The notes under the pieces were generated by a model, which did no database searches, was not told the origin of the DNA, and worked only from the letters and a program-made list of their open reading frames with translations. From Halovulum dunhuangense (GTDB lineage: Bacteria > Pseudomonadota > Alphaproteobacteria > Rhodobacterales > Rhodobacteraceae), in contig NZ_JABFBC010000001.1 in NCBI RefSeq assembly GCF_013093415.1, positions 930,001 to 994,000 of the forward strand: 64,000 nucleotides of DNA, written 5' to 3'. The translations under genes were made by a program, and so were the position numbers. Below, piece after piece: positions 8,909-18,001 of the stretch; the stretch's first letter is position 1, and every line of letters begins with the position of its first letter.

Positions 8909-9480
8909 TGGACCGTCAGACGAAAACCGTCGCCACGCTGGTCGGTGTCGTCGCCTTCATGGGGGCGATGTCCTTCGCCGCGGTGCCGCTTTACGACTGG
9001 TTCTGCCGCGTGACCGGCTATGGCGGGGCGACCAACACCGCCTCGGCCGATTCCGATCGCGTGCTGGACCAGACCATCCGCATCCGGTTCGACGCCTCGC
9101 TCGACCGTGACATGCCGTGGGAGTTCCGTCCCGCGCAGCGCGAGGTGGAGGTCCGCATCGGCGAAACCGGCCTTGCCTTCTACGAGGCCTACAACCCGAC
9201 CGACCGGCCCATCGCCGGCACCGCCAGCTACAACGTCACCCCCTATTCGGCAGGGCGCTATTTCAGCAAGATCCAGTGCTTCTGCTTCGAGATGCAGGTG
9301 CTGCAACCCGGCGAGCGGGTGCAGATGCCCGTGACCTACTATGTCGACCCGGAGATCGTGAACGACCGCGAGGCGAAATTCGTCCACACGATCACCCTGT
9401 CCTATACCTTCTACGAGACCGAACTTCCCGAAGAGGAAATCTCGCAGCTCGGCACCGAGCCGCGGGAAACAGTGAACTGA
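8908..9480 (+). CDS. ctaG: Cytochrome c oxidase assembly protein Cox11 (copper chaperone)
   Basis: Delivers copper to the CuB site of oxidase subunit I. The start is ATG 8908, sharing bases with the stop of the small gene before it, giving 190 residues. There is one N-terminal membrane helix (VATLVGVVAFMGAMSFAAVPLYDWFC) and a periplasmic immunoglobulin-like domain with the Cys-x-Cys copper motif QCFCFEMQ (Cys124 and Cys126). The conserved YFSKIQCFCF and PVTYYVDPEI segments are present. The open frame runs back to 8677, but that extension overlaps ctaB and the small gene and is not credible. Complete and typical. Confidence 0.97.
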   Translation: MDRQTKTVATLVGVVAFMGAMSFAAVPLYDWFCRVTGYGGATNTASADSDRVLDQTIRIRFDASLDRDMPWEFRPAQREVEVRIGETGLAFYEAYNPTDRPIAGTASYNVTPYSAGRYFSKIQCFCFEMQVLQPGERVQMPVTYYVDPEIVNDREAKFVHTITLSYTFYETELPEEEISQLGTEPRETVN

Positions 9481-9512
9481 CCCCGACGAGAGAGACGAGG
9501 GACGCATAAGCC

Positions 9513-10304
9513 ATGGCGCACGAAAAGAACCACGACTACCACATCCTGCCACCCAGCATCTGGCCATTCGTCGGTGCGGTGGGGGCCTTCGTCATGCTGC
9601 TGGGCGGCGTGTTCTGGATGCGGGACCATTCCAACCCCTGGCTGTTCCTGATCGGCCTCGCGGTGGTGCTCTACACCATGTACGCATGGTGGTCCGACGT
9701 GGTGTCCGAAAGCCTTGCCGGCGACCACACCCCGGTGGTGCGCATCGGCCTGCGCATGGGCATGATCATGTTCATCATCTCCGAGGTGATGTTCTTCGCC
9801 GCCTGGTTCTGGTCGTTCTTCAAGCACGCGCTCTACCCGATGGCGGCGATCGACAACACCTGGCCGCCGCCCGGAATCGAGACGTTCGATCCCTGGCATC
9901 TGCCGCTGATCAACACGCTGATCCTGCTGTGCTCGGGCTGTGCCGCGACCTGGGCCCACCACGCCATCGCCCATGACAACGACCGCAAGGGGCTGGTCTG
10001 GGGCCTGAGCCTCGCCATCGCGCTGGGTGCGATCTTCACCGCCTTCCAGGCCTACGAGTACACCCACGCCGCCTTTGGCTTCGCGGGCAACATCTACGGC
10101 GCGAACTTCTTCATGGCGACGGGCTTCCATGGCTTCCATGTCATCATCGGCACGATCTTCCTGGCCGTGTGCCTCGGGCGGGCAATGAAGGGCCATTTCA
10201 CCCCCGAGAAGCATCTCGGCTTCGAGGCCGCCGCCTGGTACTGGCACTTCGTGGACGTGGTCTGGCTGTTCCTGTTCTTCTCGATCTACATCTGGGGCGC
10301 GTAA
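9513..10304 (+). CDS. ctaE: Cytochrome c oxidase subunit III
   Basis: Seven-helix core subunit III of the aa3-type oxidase, which stabilises the complex and supports proton uptake. The 263-residue length is normal. Recognisable blocks are [59 protein letters not shown], the conserved [26 protein letters not shown], and [20 protein letters not shown] at the C-terminus. It follows ctaG by 32 bases. A GC-rich hairpin lies downstream, before the SURF1 gene. Confidence 0.98.
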   Translation: MAHEKNHDYHILPPSIWPFVGAVGAFVMLLGGVFWMRDHSNPWLFLIGLAVVLYTMYAWWSDVVSESLAGDHTPVVRIGLRMGMIMFIISEVMFFAAWFWSFFKHALYPMAAIDNTWPPPGIETFDPWHLPLINTLILLCSGCAATWAHHAIAHDNDRKGLVWGLSLAIALGAIFTAFQAYEYTHAAFGFAGNIYGANFFMATGFHGFHVIIGTIFLAVCLGRAMKGHFTPEKHLGFEAAAWYWHFVDVVWLFLFFSIYIWGA

Positions 10305-10342
10305 CCCGCCCCCACTGCCCCGCGCGGGCAGCACGAGAACCG

Positions 10343-10375
10343 GGCCGCGCGCGTCATGTGCGCGGCCTTCGCATT
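10343..10375 (+). terminator. Hairpin between ctaE and SURF1
   Basis: The 8-base arms GGCCGCGC (10343-10350) and GCGCGGCC (10360-10367) flank a 9-base loop, followed by ttcgcatttt. The T-tract is interrupted, so it may be a weak terminator or an RNA-stabilising hairpin that reduces transcription into SURF1 and thrC. Confidence 0.4.
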
Positions 10376-10390
10376 TTCCGGGAGGCGCAG

Positions 10391-11053
10391 ATGAAACGCA
10401 TGATCCTGCCCCTGGTCTTCGGCCTCGGGGGCGCAGCCATCCTGGTCACGCTGGCCGTCTGGCAGTTCCAGCGGCTGGAATGGAAGGAAGGGTTGATCGC
10501 GGCGATCGAGGCGCGGATCGGCGACGCGCCGGTGCCGCTGCCGGAAAGTCCCGATCCCGCGCGGGATCTCTACCTTCCCGTCACCGTCGAGGGGACCACG
10601 GGCGCGGCGGAGTTGCACGTCCTCACGTCCGTCCGGCCCGAGGGGCCCGGCTACCGCGTCATCGCCGCGCTGGAGACGGCGGAGGGAAGGCGCGTGCTGC
10701 TCGACCGCGGCTTCGTGCCCGAGGCGGCGAAGGACGATCCGCGCCCGCCCGCGACCCTTGCGGTGACAGGCAACCTTGCGTGGCCGAACGAGACCGACAG
10801 CTTCACCCCCGACCCCAACCTGGAACGCAACATCTGGTTCGCCCGCGACGTGCCCGCCATGGCCGCGGCGCTGGGGACAGAGCCGGTGCTGATCGTCCAG
10901 CGCAGCGGCCAGGGCTGGCCCCGGCCGCAGCCCGTAAGCGTCGATCTGCCCAACAATCATTTCCAGTATGCCGTCACCTGGTCGCTTCTGGCGGTGGCAT
11001 GGCTGGCGATGACCGGCTATCTGCTGTATCGCATACGCCGCAATACCGTCTGA
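10391..11053 (+). CDS. SURF1 family cytochrome oxidase assembly protein
   Basis: Membrane protein that assists heme A insertion into oxidase subunit I. The start is ATG 10391, after the ribosome-binding site GGGAGG, giving 220 residues. The two-helix SURF1 topology is clear: an N-terminal helix (ILPLVFGLGGAAILVTLAVW) leading into the signature QFQRLEWKEGLI, a periplasmic domain with LDRGFVP, and a C-terminal NNHFQYAVTWSLLAVAW helix. The open frame extends to 10169 inside ctaE, which is not real. It completes the cox operon and is followed 10 bases later by thrC. Confidence 0.93.
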   Translation: MKRMILPLVFGLGGAAILVTLAVWQFQRLEWKEGLIAAIEARIGDAPVPLPESPDPARDLYLPVTVEGTTGAAELHVLTSVRPEGPGYRVIAALETAEGRRVLLDRGFVPEAAKDDPRPPATLAVTGNLAWPNETDSFTPDPNLERNIWFARDVPAMAAALGTEPVLIVQRSGQGWPRPQPVSVDLPNNHFQYAVTWSLLAVAWLAMTGYLLYRIRRNTV

Positions 11054-11063
11054 GGGGCAGAAC

Positions 11064-12452
11064 ATGCGCTACATCTCCACGCGCGGGCAGGCGCCCGTGC
11101 TCGGCTTCGAAGAAGCGATGCTGTCGGGCCTTGCGCGCGACGGCGGGCTCTACGTTCCCGAAACCTGGCCCACGCTTGGCCGGGAGGAGATCGCCGCCTT
11201 CGCGGGCCTGCCCTACGAGGAGGTGGCGTTCCGCGTGATGCGCCCCTTCGTCGGCGACGCCTTCACCGACACCGAGTTCCGCGGGATCATCGACCGCGCC
11301 TATGCGGGCTTTGGCCATGCTGCGCGTTGCCCGCTGGTGCAGCTCGATGCGAACCACTTCCTGCTGGAGCTGTTCCACGGCCCGACGCTGGCGTTCAAGG
11401 ACGTGGCGATGCAGCTGATCGGGCAGATGTTCCAGGTGTCGCTGGGCCGCTCGGGGCGGCGCGTGACCATCGTGGGCGCCACCTCGGGCGATACCGGGTC
11501 GGCCGCGATCGAGGCGTTCCGCGGGCTCGAGGCGGTGGACGTGTTCATCATGTATCCGCATGGCCGCGTGTCGGACGTCCAGCGCCGGCAGATGACCACG
11601 GTGCCGGACGCCAACGTCCACGCGCTGGCCATCGACGGCGATTTCGACGATTGCCAGGCGCGGCTGAAGGACATGTTCAACCACCACGCGTTCCGCGACG
11701 AGATGGGGCTTGCCGGCGTCAACTCGATCAACTGGGCGCGGGTGCTGGCGCAGGTCGTCTATTTCTTCACCTCGGCCGTGGCGCTTGGCGCGCCGCACCG
11801 CCCTGTCCGCTTCACCGTGCCCACCGGCAATTTCGGCGACATCTTCGCGGGCTACGTCGCCCGGCGCATGGGTCTGCCGGTGGAGCGGCTTGCAATCGCG
11901 ACCAACCAGAACGATATCCTGCACCGGACGCTGCAAAGCGGCGCGCATGTGAAGGAAGGGGTCGTCCCCTCGATCTCGCCCTCGATGGATATCCAGGTCA
12001 GCTCGAATTTCGAGCGTCTGCTGTTCGACCTGTATGATCGGGACGCGCAGGAGATCGCCCGGCTGATGGCGGCCCTGGGCCAGGCGGGCGGCTTCGAGCT
12101 GAGCCCGGCGGCGCTCGCGCAGTTGCGCGAGGGCTTCGCCTCGGGCCGCGCCTCGGAGGAGGAGACGGCAGATGCCATCCGCGCGACGCTGAGCCGTTCG
12201 GCAGAGCTTCTGTGCCCGCATTCGGCGGTCGGCGTGAAGGTGGCGGAAGAACAGCCCGCCAGCGCCGCGCCGATGATCACGCTCGCGACCGCGCATCCGG
12301 CCAAGTTCCCGGACGCGGTAGAGGCCGCGACGGGGATCCGCCCCGCGTTGCCTCAGCGCATGGCCGATCTGTTCGATCGGCCCGAGCGGCTGACGCGCCT
12401 GCCGAACGATCTTGCGGCGATCGAGAACTTCGTGTCAGGGAACCGCAGATGA
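11064..12452 (+). CDS. thrC: Threonine synthase
   Basis: PLP enzyme converting O-phosphohomoserine to threonine. The 462-residue length is that of the longer (E. coli/yeast-like) class. The N-terminal MRYISTRGQAPVLGFEEA and the PLP lysine in HGPTLAFKDVAMQ (Lys112) are diagnostic, as are GATSGDTGSAAIEAFRG and the downstream NSINWARVLAQVVYFF and TGNFGDIFAGYVA. The gene is 10 bases after the SURF1 stop and overlaps the following M16 peptidase start by ATGA, so it is translationally coupled to it. The placement between oxidase genes and an M16 peptidase recurs in rhodobacteria. Confidence 0.97.
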   Translation: MRYISTRGQAPVLGFEEAMLSGLARDGGLYVPETWPTLGREEIAAFAGLPYEEVAFRVMRPFVGDAFTDTEFRGIIDRAYAGFGHAARCPLVQLDANHFLLELFHGPTLAFKDVAMQLIGQMFQVSLGRSGRRVTIVGATSGDTGSAAIEAFRGLEAVDVFIMYPHGRVSDVQRRQMTTVPDANVHALAIDGDFDDCQARLKDMFNHHAFRDEMGLAGVNSINWARVLAQVVYFFTSAVALGAPHRPVRFTVPTGNFGDIFAGYVARRMGLPVERLAIATNQNDILHRTLQSGAHVKEGVVPSISPSMDIQVSSNFERLLFDLYDRDAQEIARLMAALGQAGGFELSPAALAQLREGFASGRASEEETADAIRATLSRSAELLCPHSAVGVKVAEEQPASAAPMITLATAHPAKFPDAVEAATGIRPALPQRMADLFDRPERLTRLPNDLAAIENFVSGNRR

Positions 12453-13711
12453 CCGTAAGAACCCACCGCCTGCCCAACGGCTTGAGGATCGTCACCGAGA
12501 CGATGCCCGGCCTCCAGAGCGCCGCCATCGGCATCTGGGTCAATGCCGGCTGCCGCCACGAGACCGAGGCCGAGAACGGGATCGCCCATTTCCTTGAGCA
12601 CATGGCCTTCAAGGGCACCGCGCGCCGCAGCGCGCTTCAGATCGCCGAGGCGATCGAGGATGTGGGCGGCTACATCAACGCCTATACCAGCCGCGAGACG
12701 ACGGCCTATTACGCCCGCGTGCTGGGGGCCGATGTGCCGCTTGCGCTGGACGTGATATCCGACATCGTGCTGAACCCGGCCTTCGATCAGAAGGAGATCG
12801 AGACAGAGCGCGGCGTGATCCTGCAGGAAATCGGCCAGGCGCTGGATACGCCCGACGACATCATCTTCGACTGGTTGCAGGAGGTGTCCTTTCCCGGCCA
12901 GTCCATGGGCCGGCCCATCCTAGGCCCGCCCGAGCTTGTGTCGCGTTTCACGCGCGAGGATCTGACCCGGTTCGTGGCCAACCATTACGGCCCGGGCCAG
13001 CTGATCCTGGCCGCCGCCGGGCAGGTGGATCACGACGCCATCGTGGCCCAGGCCGAGCAGATATTCGGCGACATCCCAGCGCGCCCGGGCCAGGTGGTGG
13101 AACTTGCCCGCTATTCGGGTGGCGAGCGGCGCAAGGTGAAGAAGCTTGAACAGGCGCATTTCGCCCTGTCGCTGGAAAGCCCCTCCTATCGCGCGGACGA
13201 GATCTACAGCGCGCAGCTGCACGCCGCCATCCTGGGCGGCGGCATGTCCTCGCGCCTGTTCCAGGAGGCGCGGGAGAAGCGCGGGCTTTGCTATACCATC
13301 TTCGCGCAGACCGCCGCCTATGCCGACAGCGGCGCGCTGATGATCTATGCCGGCACCGCCGGCAGCAGCATCCGCGACCTGAGCCATGTGGTGACGGACG
13401 AGCTGAAGCGCCTGCCCGACAGCCTGACCGATGCCGAGCTGGAGCGCGCGCGCGCCCAGATGAAGGCGGGGCTTCTGATGGGGCTCGAAGGGCCGTCGGG
13501 CCGCTGCGAGCGGCTGGCGCGGATGCTGGCGATCTGGGACCGGGTGCCCGACGTGTCCGAGGCGGTGGAACGGATCGACGCCGTGACCCGCGACGACGTG
13601 GCCAGCTTCGGCGCGCGGCTGTGCGAGACGGCCGCCCCGGCGCTGGCGCTTTACGGTCCCGTGTCCAGGGCGCCGGATCACGAGTCGATCCGCGCCCGGC
13701 TGGCCGCCTGA
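12449..13711 (+). CDS. M16 family zinc metallopeptidase (processing-peptidase-like)
   Basis: A 420-residue insulinase-family peptidase related to the mitochondrial processing peptidase beta subunit. The inverted zinc motif HFLEH is at residues 47-51 (IAHFLEHMAFKGT), and the third ligand lies in EIETERGVILQEI about 75 residues later, so the active site is complete. The GLCYTIFAQTAAYADSG block is the C-terminal substrate-clamping region of the family. The start is ATG 12449, overlapping the thrC stop; the longer open frame from 12212 lies within thrC. Substrates are unknown. Confidence 0.94.
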   Translation: MTVRTHRLPNGLRIVTETMPGLQSAAIGIWVNAGCRHETEAENGIAHFLEHMAFKGTARRSALQIAEAIEDVGGYINAYTSRETTAYYARVLGADVPLALDVISDIVLNPAFDQKEIETERGVILQEIGQALDTPDDIIFDWLQEVSFPGQSMGRPILGPPELVSRFTREDLTRFVANHYGPGQLILAAAGQVDHDAIVAQAEQIFGDIPARPGQVVELARYSGGERRKVKKLEQAHFALSLESPSYRADEIYSAQLHAAILGGGMSSRLFQEAREKRGLCYTIFAQTAAYADSGALMIYAGTAGSSIRDLSHVVTDELKRLPDSLTDAELERARAQMKAGLLMGLEGPSGRCERLARMLAIWDRVPDVSEAVERIDAVTRDDVASFGARLCETAAPALALYGPVSRAPDHESIRARLAA

Positions 13712-13726
13712 CGGGGGCCGCGAAGC

Positions 13727-14386
13727 GTGTTCCTGCGCCGCCGTCCCCGGGTCCTGATCAACACCGAAAGGCTGGTGTTGCGCCTGCCCGAGATGGCCGA
13801 CCACGCGCCCTGGGTCACCCTGCGGCGGCAGTCCGAGGCGTTCCTGCTGCCCTGGGAGCCCGAGCGATCGGGCGACCAGACATCGCCGCGCGCCTTTCGC
13901 AACCGCGTCCACTGGGCCGCCCGCGCCTTCGAGCAGGAGCGCGCGCTGGCCCTGCTCCTGACCCGCCGGCAGGACGGCGCGCTGCTGGGGGGCATCACCC
14001 TCGACAACATCCGCAAGGGACCGGCGCAGTCGGGCACGGTCGGCTACTGGATCGGCCAGCCCCATGCCCGGCAGGGCTACATGCGCGAGGCGCTGGAGGC
14101 AGTGGTCCACCACGCGTTCCGCGAGATGGGGCTGAGCCGGATCGAGGCGGCGACCCTGCCCGAGAACGCGCCCTCGCGGGCGCTGCTGGAAAAATCCGGC
14201 TTCAAGTACGAGGGCGTCGCGCAAAGCTACCTGCAGATCGCCGGGCGCTGGCGGACCCATGTGCTTTACGCCAACATCCGTTCGGACCGGCGTGGCCGGG
14301 TGGATGGCACTACTGGCGCTGGACTTCCCGCAGGCGAAGGGCGGCGCGTGCCCCCAGAAGAGATTGCGCGGCAAAGATCCAGATGA
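13727..14386 (+). CDS. GNAT acetyltransferase (RimJ/RimL type)
   Basis: A 219-residue protein beginning at GTG 13727. The core matches RimJ/RimL N-terminal acetyltransferases: INTERLVLRLPE at the start, GGITLDNI, GYWIGQPHARQGYMREAL (acetyl-CoA pyrophosphate loop region) and the C-terminal ENAPSRALLEKSGFKYEG signature. Such enzymes acetylate protein N-termini or small molecules; the substrate is unknown. The last roughly 25 residues are arginine- and glycine-rich and overlap the convergent MFS gene by 77 bases, so this tail may be poorly constrained. Confidence 0.88.
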   Translation: MFLRRRPRVLINTERLVLRLPEMADHAPWVTLRRQSEAFLLPWEPERSGDQTSPRAFRNRVHWAARAFEQERALALLLTRRQDGALLGGITLDNIRKGPAQSGTVGYWIGQPHARQGYMREALEAVVHHAFREMGLSRIEAATLPENAPSRALLEKSGFKYEGVAQSYLQIAGRWRTHVLYANIRSDRRGRVDGTTGAGLPAGEGRRVPPEEIARQRSR

Positions 14387-15509
14387 CCGCGACCGTGCCG
14401 AACAGCCCGGCCACCGCGCCGTAAAGCCCGCCCAGAAGCAGCAGCACGCCGATCACCGTGTTCGACACCGCGGTAAAGCCCGCGCGGCTGCCCGCATCCG
14501 CCATGTCCGTCAGATGGGTGGAGCGGCCCAGCCGCACGCCCTGATGGGCGATCATCAACAGGAACAGAAGCGCCGCCGAAACCGCCCCCGGCGCGTCCCG
14601 CCCGGCCAGCGCGACGCCTGCAAGCGTCAGCGCCGCCAGCAGCCCCGCCAGCGCCAGCACCTTGCGCGACGAGCGGTCGGACAGCCAGCCCCAGACCCAG
14701 GCGCTGACAAGGGCCGCCAGGGCCGAGGCGGCCACCATCCAGCCCAGCCGATCAAGCGAGGCCGCCGACAGCGTCACCACGAAGGGCGGCGCAAGGGCTG
14801 TCGCTATCAAGAGCCCCCGCGTCAGGATGAAGGCACGCAATTGCGGCTCTGTCTTCAGCAGGCCCAGGTTCTCGCGCATGGCGGCCAGCGGCTCGGTATC
14901 CTCTGCCTGCGCCTTGGCGGGTTCGTCCAGCCGGGTGAAATTCGCCGCCGCCAGCAGCCAGAGCCCCGCCGCCAGCGCCACCGCGCCCGCGATCAGGGGC
15001 AGGCTGGGGCCGGGACCGAAGGCAAGGATCGCGGCAAAGCCCAGGATGCCCACGGCCGAAAGCGACCCCGCCAGCCCGGTCGTCTGCCCGCGCTCGGATT
15101 TCGGCACCGTCTTGCCCAGAACATGCTTGTAGCTGGCCGAACATACGCTGCGCGCCAGCGCCAGCACCGCAAGGCAGGCAAGGATGGCGCCACCCGCCAC
15201 CGGCCCCTGAAGCAGCAGCACCGCCAGCGCGATGCCCCCTGCCGCCAGCCCCTGCACCGCGCTGCCCATCGCCCAGACATGGCGCGCGGCCTCTGTCGCC
15301 CGGATCCGGCCCGAGATGAACAGCTGCGGCAGCAGCGCGCCCGCCTCGCGGATCGGGACCAGCAGGCCGATCATCGCGGCCGGTGCCCCCAGCGCGGTCA
15401 TCAGCCAGGCCAGCACCAGCTTGGGGTCGATCAGCCCGTCGGCCAGCTTGGTCAGGCCCAGGCTTGTCGCGTGGATGCGGCGGTTATGGCGTGTCGTCCT
15501 GTCTGTCAT
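14310..15509 (-). CDS. MFS transporter
   Basis: A protein of 399 residues with about twelve hydrophobic segments in two halves separated by a hydrophilic loop (EPAKAQAEDTEPLAAMRENL, about residues 195-215), the classic major-facilitator layout. Recognisable parts include LLVPIREAGALLPQLFISG and GWLSDRSSRKVLAL, the latter matching the loop 8-9 version of MFS motif A. ATG 15509 was preferred to the GTG at 15518. The substrate cannot be inferred; there is no linked catabolic operon. It converges on and overlaps the acetyltransferase gene and is divergent from the lactamase-fold gene. Confidence 0.85.
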   Translation of the reverse strand: MTDRTTRHNRRIHATSLGLTKLADGLIDPKLVLAWLMTALGAPAAMIGLLVPIREAGALLPQLFISGRIRATEAARHVWAMGSAVQGLAAGGIALAVLLLQGPVAGGAILACLAVLALARSVCSASYKHVLGKTVPKSERGQTTGLAGSLSAVGILGFAAILAFGPGPSLPLIAGAVALAAGLWLLAAANFTRLDEPAKAQAEDTEPLAAMRENLGLLKTEPQLRAFILTRGLLIATALAPPFVVTLSAASLDRLGWMVAASALAALVSAWVWGWLSDRSSRKVLALAGLLAALTLAGVALAGRDAPGAVSAALLFLLMIAHQGVRLGRSTHLTDMADAGSRAGFTAVSNTVIGVLLLLGGLYGAVAGLFGTVAVIWIFAAQSLLGARAALRLREVQRQ

Positions 15510-15612
15510 CGCGACCACAGTGTCGCGGATCGATGCGACGTCAAGCCCGCAAGGCTGGACCGGAACCGGATCGCACTAGGTGATGAAGGGTCCATCCCGC
15601 CGGAGATCCGCC

Positions 15613-16425
15613 ATGTTCAAGCGCCTTTTCCTCACCCTGTCCCTGATCCCGGGCCTTGCCGCCGCGCAGGATCTGCAAAGCCATTGCATCGCGCTGGTCG
15701 AGAACGAATTTTCCGACATCCGCTTCGCCAGCTTCGGCGCCGATCTCAGTCGCGAGCAGGTGCGGATCAGCTATGTCGATCACTCGATGTTCCTGATCGA
15801 GACGCCCGAGGGCATCGGCATCGCCACCGATTTCAACGGCTTCGTCGGCGTGGACGTGGTTCCCGACGTGGTGACCATGAACAACGCCCATTCCACGCAC
15901 TGGACCCCGACCCCGGACCCCCGGATCCCGCACGTCCTGCGCGGCTGGGGCGACGAGAACGGCCCGGCCGCGCATCGGCTGACCCTGGAAGACGAGATCC
16001 TGATCCGCAACGTGACCACCGACATCCGCTCGGGCTTTTCCGGAGTGGTGCCCGACGGCAACTCCATCTTCATCTTCGAGGTGGCGGGGCTCTGCATCGG
16101 CCATCTGGGCCACCTGCACCACGAGCCGTCCGAGGCGCAGTATGCCGCGATCGGCCGGCTCGACGTGGTGATGGCCGCGGTGGATGGCGGCATGACCGTC
16201 GATATCGGCACCATGTCGCGCATCGTCAGCCGGTTGCGGTCGTCGGTGGTGCTGCCGATGCACTGGTTCGGGCGGTCCACGCTGGAGCGGTTCCTGGCCG
16301 AGATGTCCGACGAATTCGAGATCGAGCTGGTCGAGGGGAATTCCACCACCCTCTCCTTGCGCGACCTGCCGCGCAGCCCTACGATCCGGGTGCTGACGCC
16401 AGCCTATTTCGAGGCGCGGAACTAG
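15613..16425 (+). CDS. Exported metallo-beta-lactamase-fold protein (UlaG-like)
   Basis: A 270-residue protein. ATG 15613 has GGAG seven bases ahead and gives MFKRLFLTLSLIPGLAAA, a clean signal peptide, so the protein is exported. The fold is the UlaG-like lactamase superfamily: VDHSMFLIETPEGIGIATD, then the third-motif region ICIGHLGHLHHEPSEAQ-like, GRLDVVMAAVDGG, and VVLPMHWFG near the C-terminus. The first motif, normally HxHxDH, reads NNAHSTHWT here, so the metal site is altered. Function unknown. It is divergent from the MFS gene and is followed 15 bases later by the FAD dehydrogenase. Confidence 0.8.
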   Translation: MFKRLFLTLSLIPGLAAAQDLQSHCIALVENEFSDIRFASFGADLSREQVRISYVDHSMFLIETPEGIGIATDFNGFVGVDVVPDVVTMNNAHSTHWTPTPDPRIPHVLRGWGDENGPAAHRLTLEDEILIRNVTTDIRSGFSGVVPDGNSIFIFEVAGLCIGHLGHLHHEPSEAQYAAIGRLDVVMAAVDGGMTVDIGTMSRIVSRLRSSVVLPMHWFGRSTLERFLAEMSDEFEIELVEGNSTTLSLRDLPRSPTIRVLTPAYFEARN

Positions 16426-16440
16426 GGACACGACCACATC

Positions 16441-17856
16441 ATGACGCTTGCCGCCGCAACGCCCGACCTGATCCGGGCGCTGTCCGAAACATTGCCAGAG
16501 GGCCGCGTGACCCCGGTGCCCGACGCCTATCTGACAGAGCCGCGGGGCCGCTATACCGGAACCTCCCAGGCGCTGGTGCGCCCGGTGAACACCGCCGAGG
16601 TGGCAGAGGTCGTCCGCTACGCCGCCCGGCACCGCATCGGCATCGTTCCCTATGGCGGCGGCACCGGGCTGGTCGCGGGGCAGGTGGGGCTGGGGGCGCC
16701 GACGCTTCTGGTCTCGCTCGAACGCATGGACAAGGTGCGGCTGGTCGATCCCGATGACAACGTGATGATCGCCGAGGCGGGCGTTATCCTGAAGGACGCG
16801 CAGGACGCGGCGCAGGCGGCGGACCGGCTGTTCCCGCTGTCGCTTGCCTCGGAGGGGTCGGCGCGGATCGGCGGGCTTCTGGCCACCAATGCCGGCGGCG
16901 TGCAGGTGCTGCGCTATGGCAATGCGCGGGAACTCTGCCTCGGGATCGAGGCGGTGCTGCCCGACGGGTCGGTGTTCGACGGCCTGAAGCGGCTGCGCAA
17001 GGACAATACCGGCTACGACCTGCGCAACCTGCTGATCGGCTCGGAAGGAACGCTGGGGATCATCACCGCCGCCAGCCTGCGGCTGTTCCCCCGACCCGTC
17101 GAGACGGCGACGGCGCTGGTCGCCACCGAAGACCCCGACGCCGCGCTGAGGCTTCTGGCGCTGATGCGCGCGCGGCTGGGCGAGACGCTGAGCGCCTTCG
17201 AGCTGATGCACCGGCAGGGGCTGGATTTCCTGGCCGAGACGATGCCCGAGACGCGCCAGCCCTTTGCCGAGCCGCCCGAATGGTCGGTGCTGATCGAGGC
17301 GGGCGCAGGCCAGGGCGCGATGGTCGCGGCCCGGCTTCAGGACGCGCTGGCCGAGGCGCTGGAGGACGCGCTGATCCAGGATGCGCTGATCGCGCAGACC
17401 GGGCAGCAGGCGGCCAGCTTCTGGGACATCCGCGAACGTATCCCCGAGGCGAACCGCCTGATCGGGGCCATCGCCTCGCATGACATTTCGGTGCCGGTCT
17501 CGCTGGTGCCCGAGTTCATCCGCCGGGGCGATGCGGCGCTGCACGCGATGGACCCGAGCCTCAGGATCAACTGCTTCGGCCATCTGGGCGACGGCAACCT
17601 GCACTACAACCTGTTCCCGCCCAAGGGTGGCGACCGTGCCGCATTTGACAACAGCCGCAAGGCGCTGACCGAATGCGTGCACGATCTTGCGCACGCGTTG
17701 GGCGGGTCGGTCAGCGCGGAACACGGGATCGGCCGGCTGAAGACCGCGGACCTGGTGCGCTACGGTGATCCGGCGAAGCTGGCCGCGATGCGGGCGATCA
17801 AGGCGGCGCTGGATCCCCTTGGGATCATGAACCCCGGCGCCGTTCTCGATGCCTGA
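16441..17856 (+). CDS. FAD-linked 2-hydroxyacid dehydrogenase (GlcD / D-2-hydroxyglutarate type)
   Basis: A 471-residue flavoprotein of the vanillyl-alcohol-oxidase superfamily. The N-terminal FAD-binding PCMH domain contains PVNTAEVAEVVRYA, VPYGGGTGLVAGQ, LLATNAGGVQVLRYGNAREL and NLLIGSEGTLGIIT. The C-terminal FAD-oxidase domain has FGHLGDGNLHYN (metal- and substrate-binding histidines) and GGSVSAEHGIGRLK, then GIMNPGAVL. Together these mark D-lactate, glycolate or D-2-hydroxyglutarate dehydrogenases; the HGDGN-like block with no linked GlcE/GlcF genes favours a stand-alone D-2-hydroxyglutarate or D-lactate enzyme. The exact substrate is not decidable here. Confidence 0.9.
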   Translation: MTLAAATPDLIRALSETLPEGRVTPVPDAYLTEPRGRYTGTSQALVRPVNTAEVAEVVRYAARHRIGIVPYGGGTGLVAGQVGLGAPTLLVSLERMDKVRLVDPDDNVMIAEAGVILKDAQDAAQAADRLFPLSLASEGSARIGGLLATNAGGVQVLRYGNARELCLGIEAVLPDGSVFDGLKRLRKDNTGYDLRNLLIGSEGTLGIITAASLRLFPRPVETATALVATEDPDAALRLLALMRARLGETLSAFELMHRQGLDFLAETMPETRQPFAEPPEWSVLIEAGAGQGAMVAARLQDALAEALEDALIQDALIAQTGQQAASFWDIRERIPEANRLIGAIASHDISVPVSLVPEFIRRGDAALHAMDPSLRINCFGHLGDGNLHYNLFPPKGGDRAAFDNSRKALTECVHDLAHALGGSVSAEHGIGRLKTADLVRYGDPAKLAAMRAIKAALDPLGIMNPGAVLDA

Positions 17857-17858
17857 GG

Positions 17859-17899
17859 CGGAAAAGTGAAACGCCCCCCGGTGGAAGGCGGGGGGCGTT
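17859..17899 (-). terminator. Terminator hairpin between the FAD dehydrogenase gene and apt
   Basis: Perfect 10-base arms AACGCCCCCC (17870-17879) and GGGGGGCGTT (17890-17899) with a 10-base loop. Read on the minus strand the stem is followed by tttcacttttcc, a fair U-rich tract, so it best serves the apt transcript. On the plus strand it follows the dehydrogenase stop closely but without a T-run. Confidence 0.65.
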
Positions 17900-18001
17900 G
17901 AGGGGCAGGACGCCCCGGAGGATGCAAGCAACATCCGGCGTTGCTCCGGACATGCTCTTGCTAGCGTTAATCGGTTAACGAATGGTTATCGTCACGCGGG
18001 C

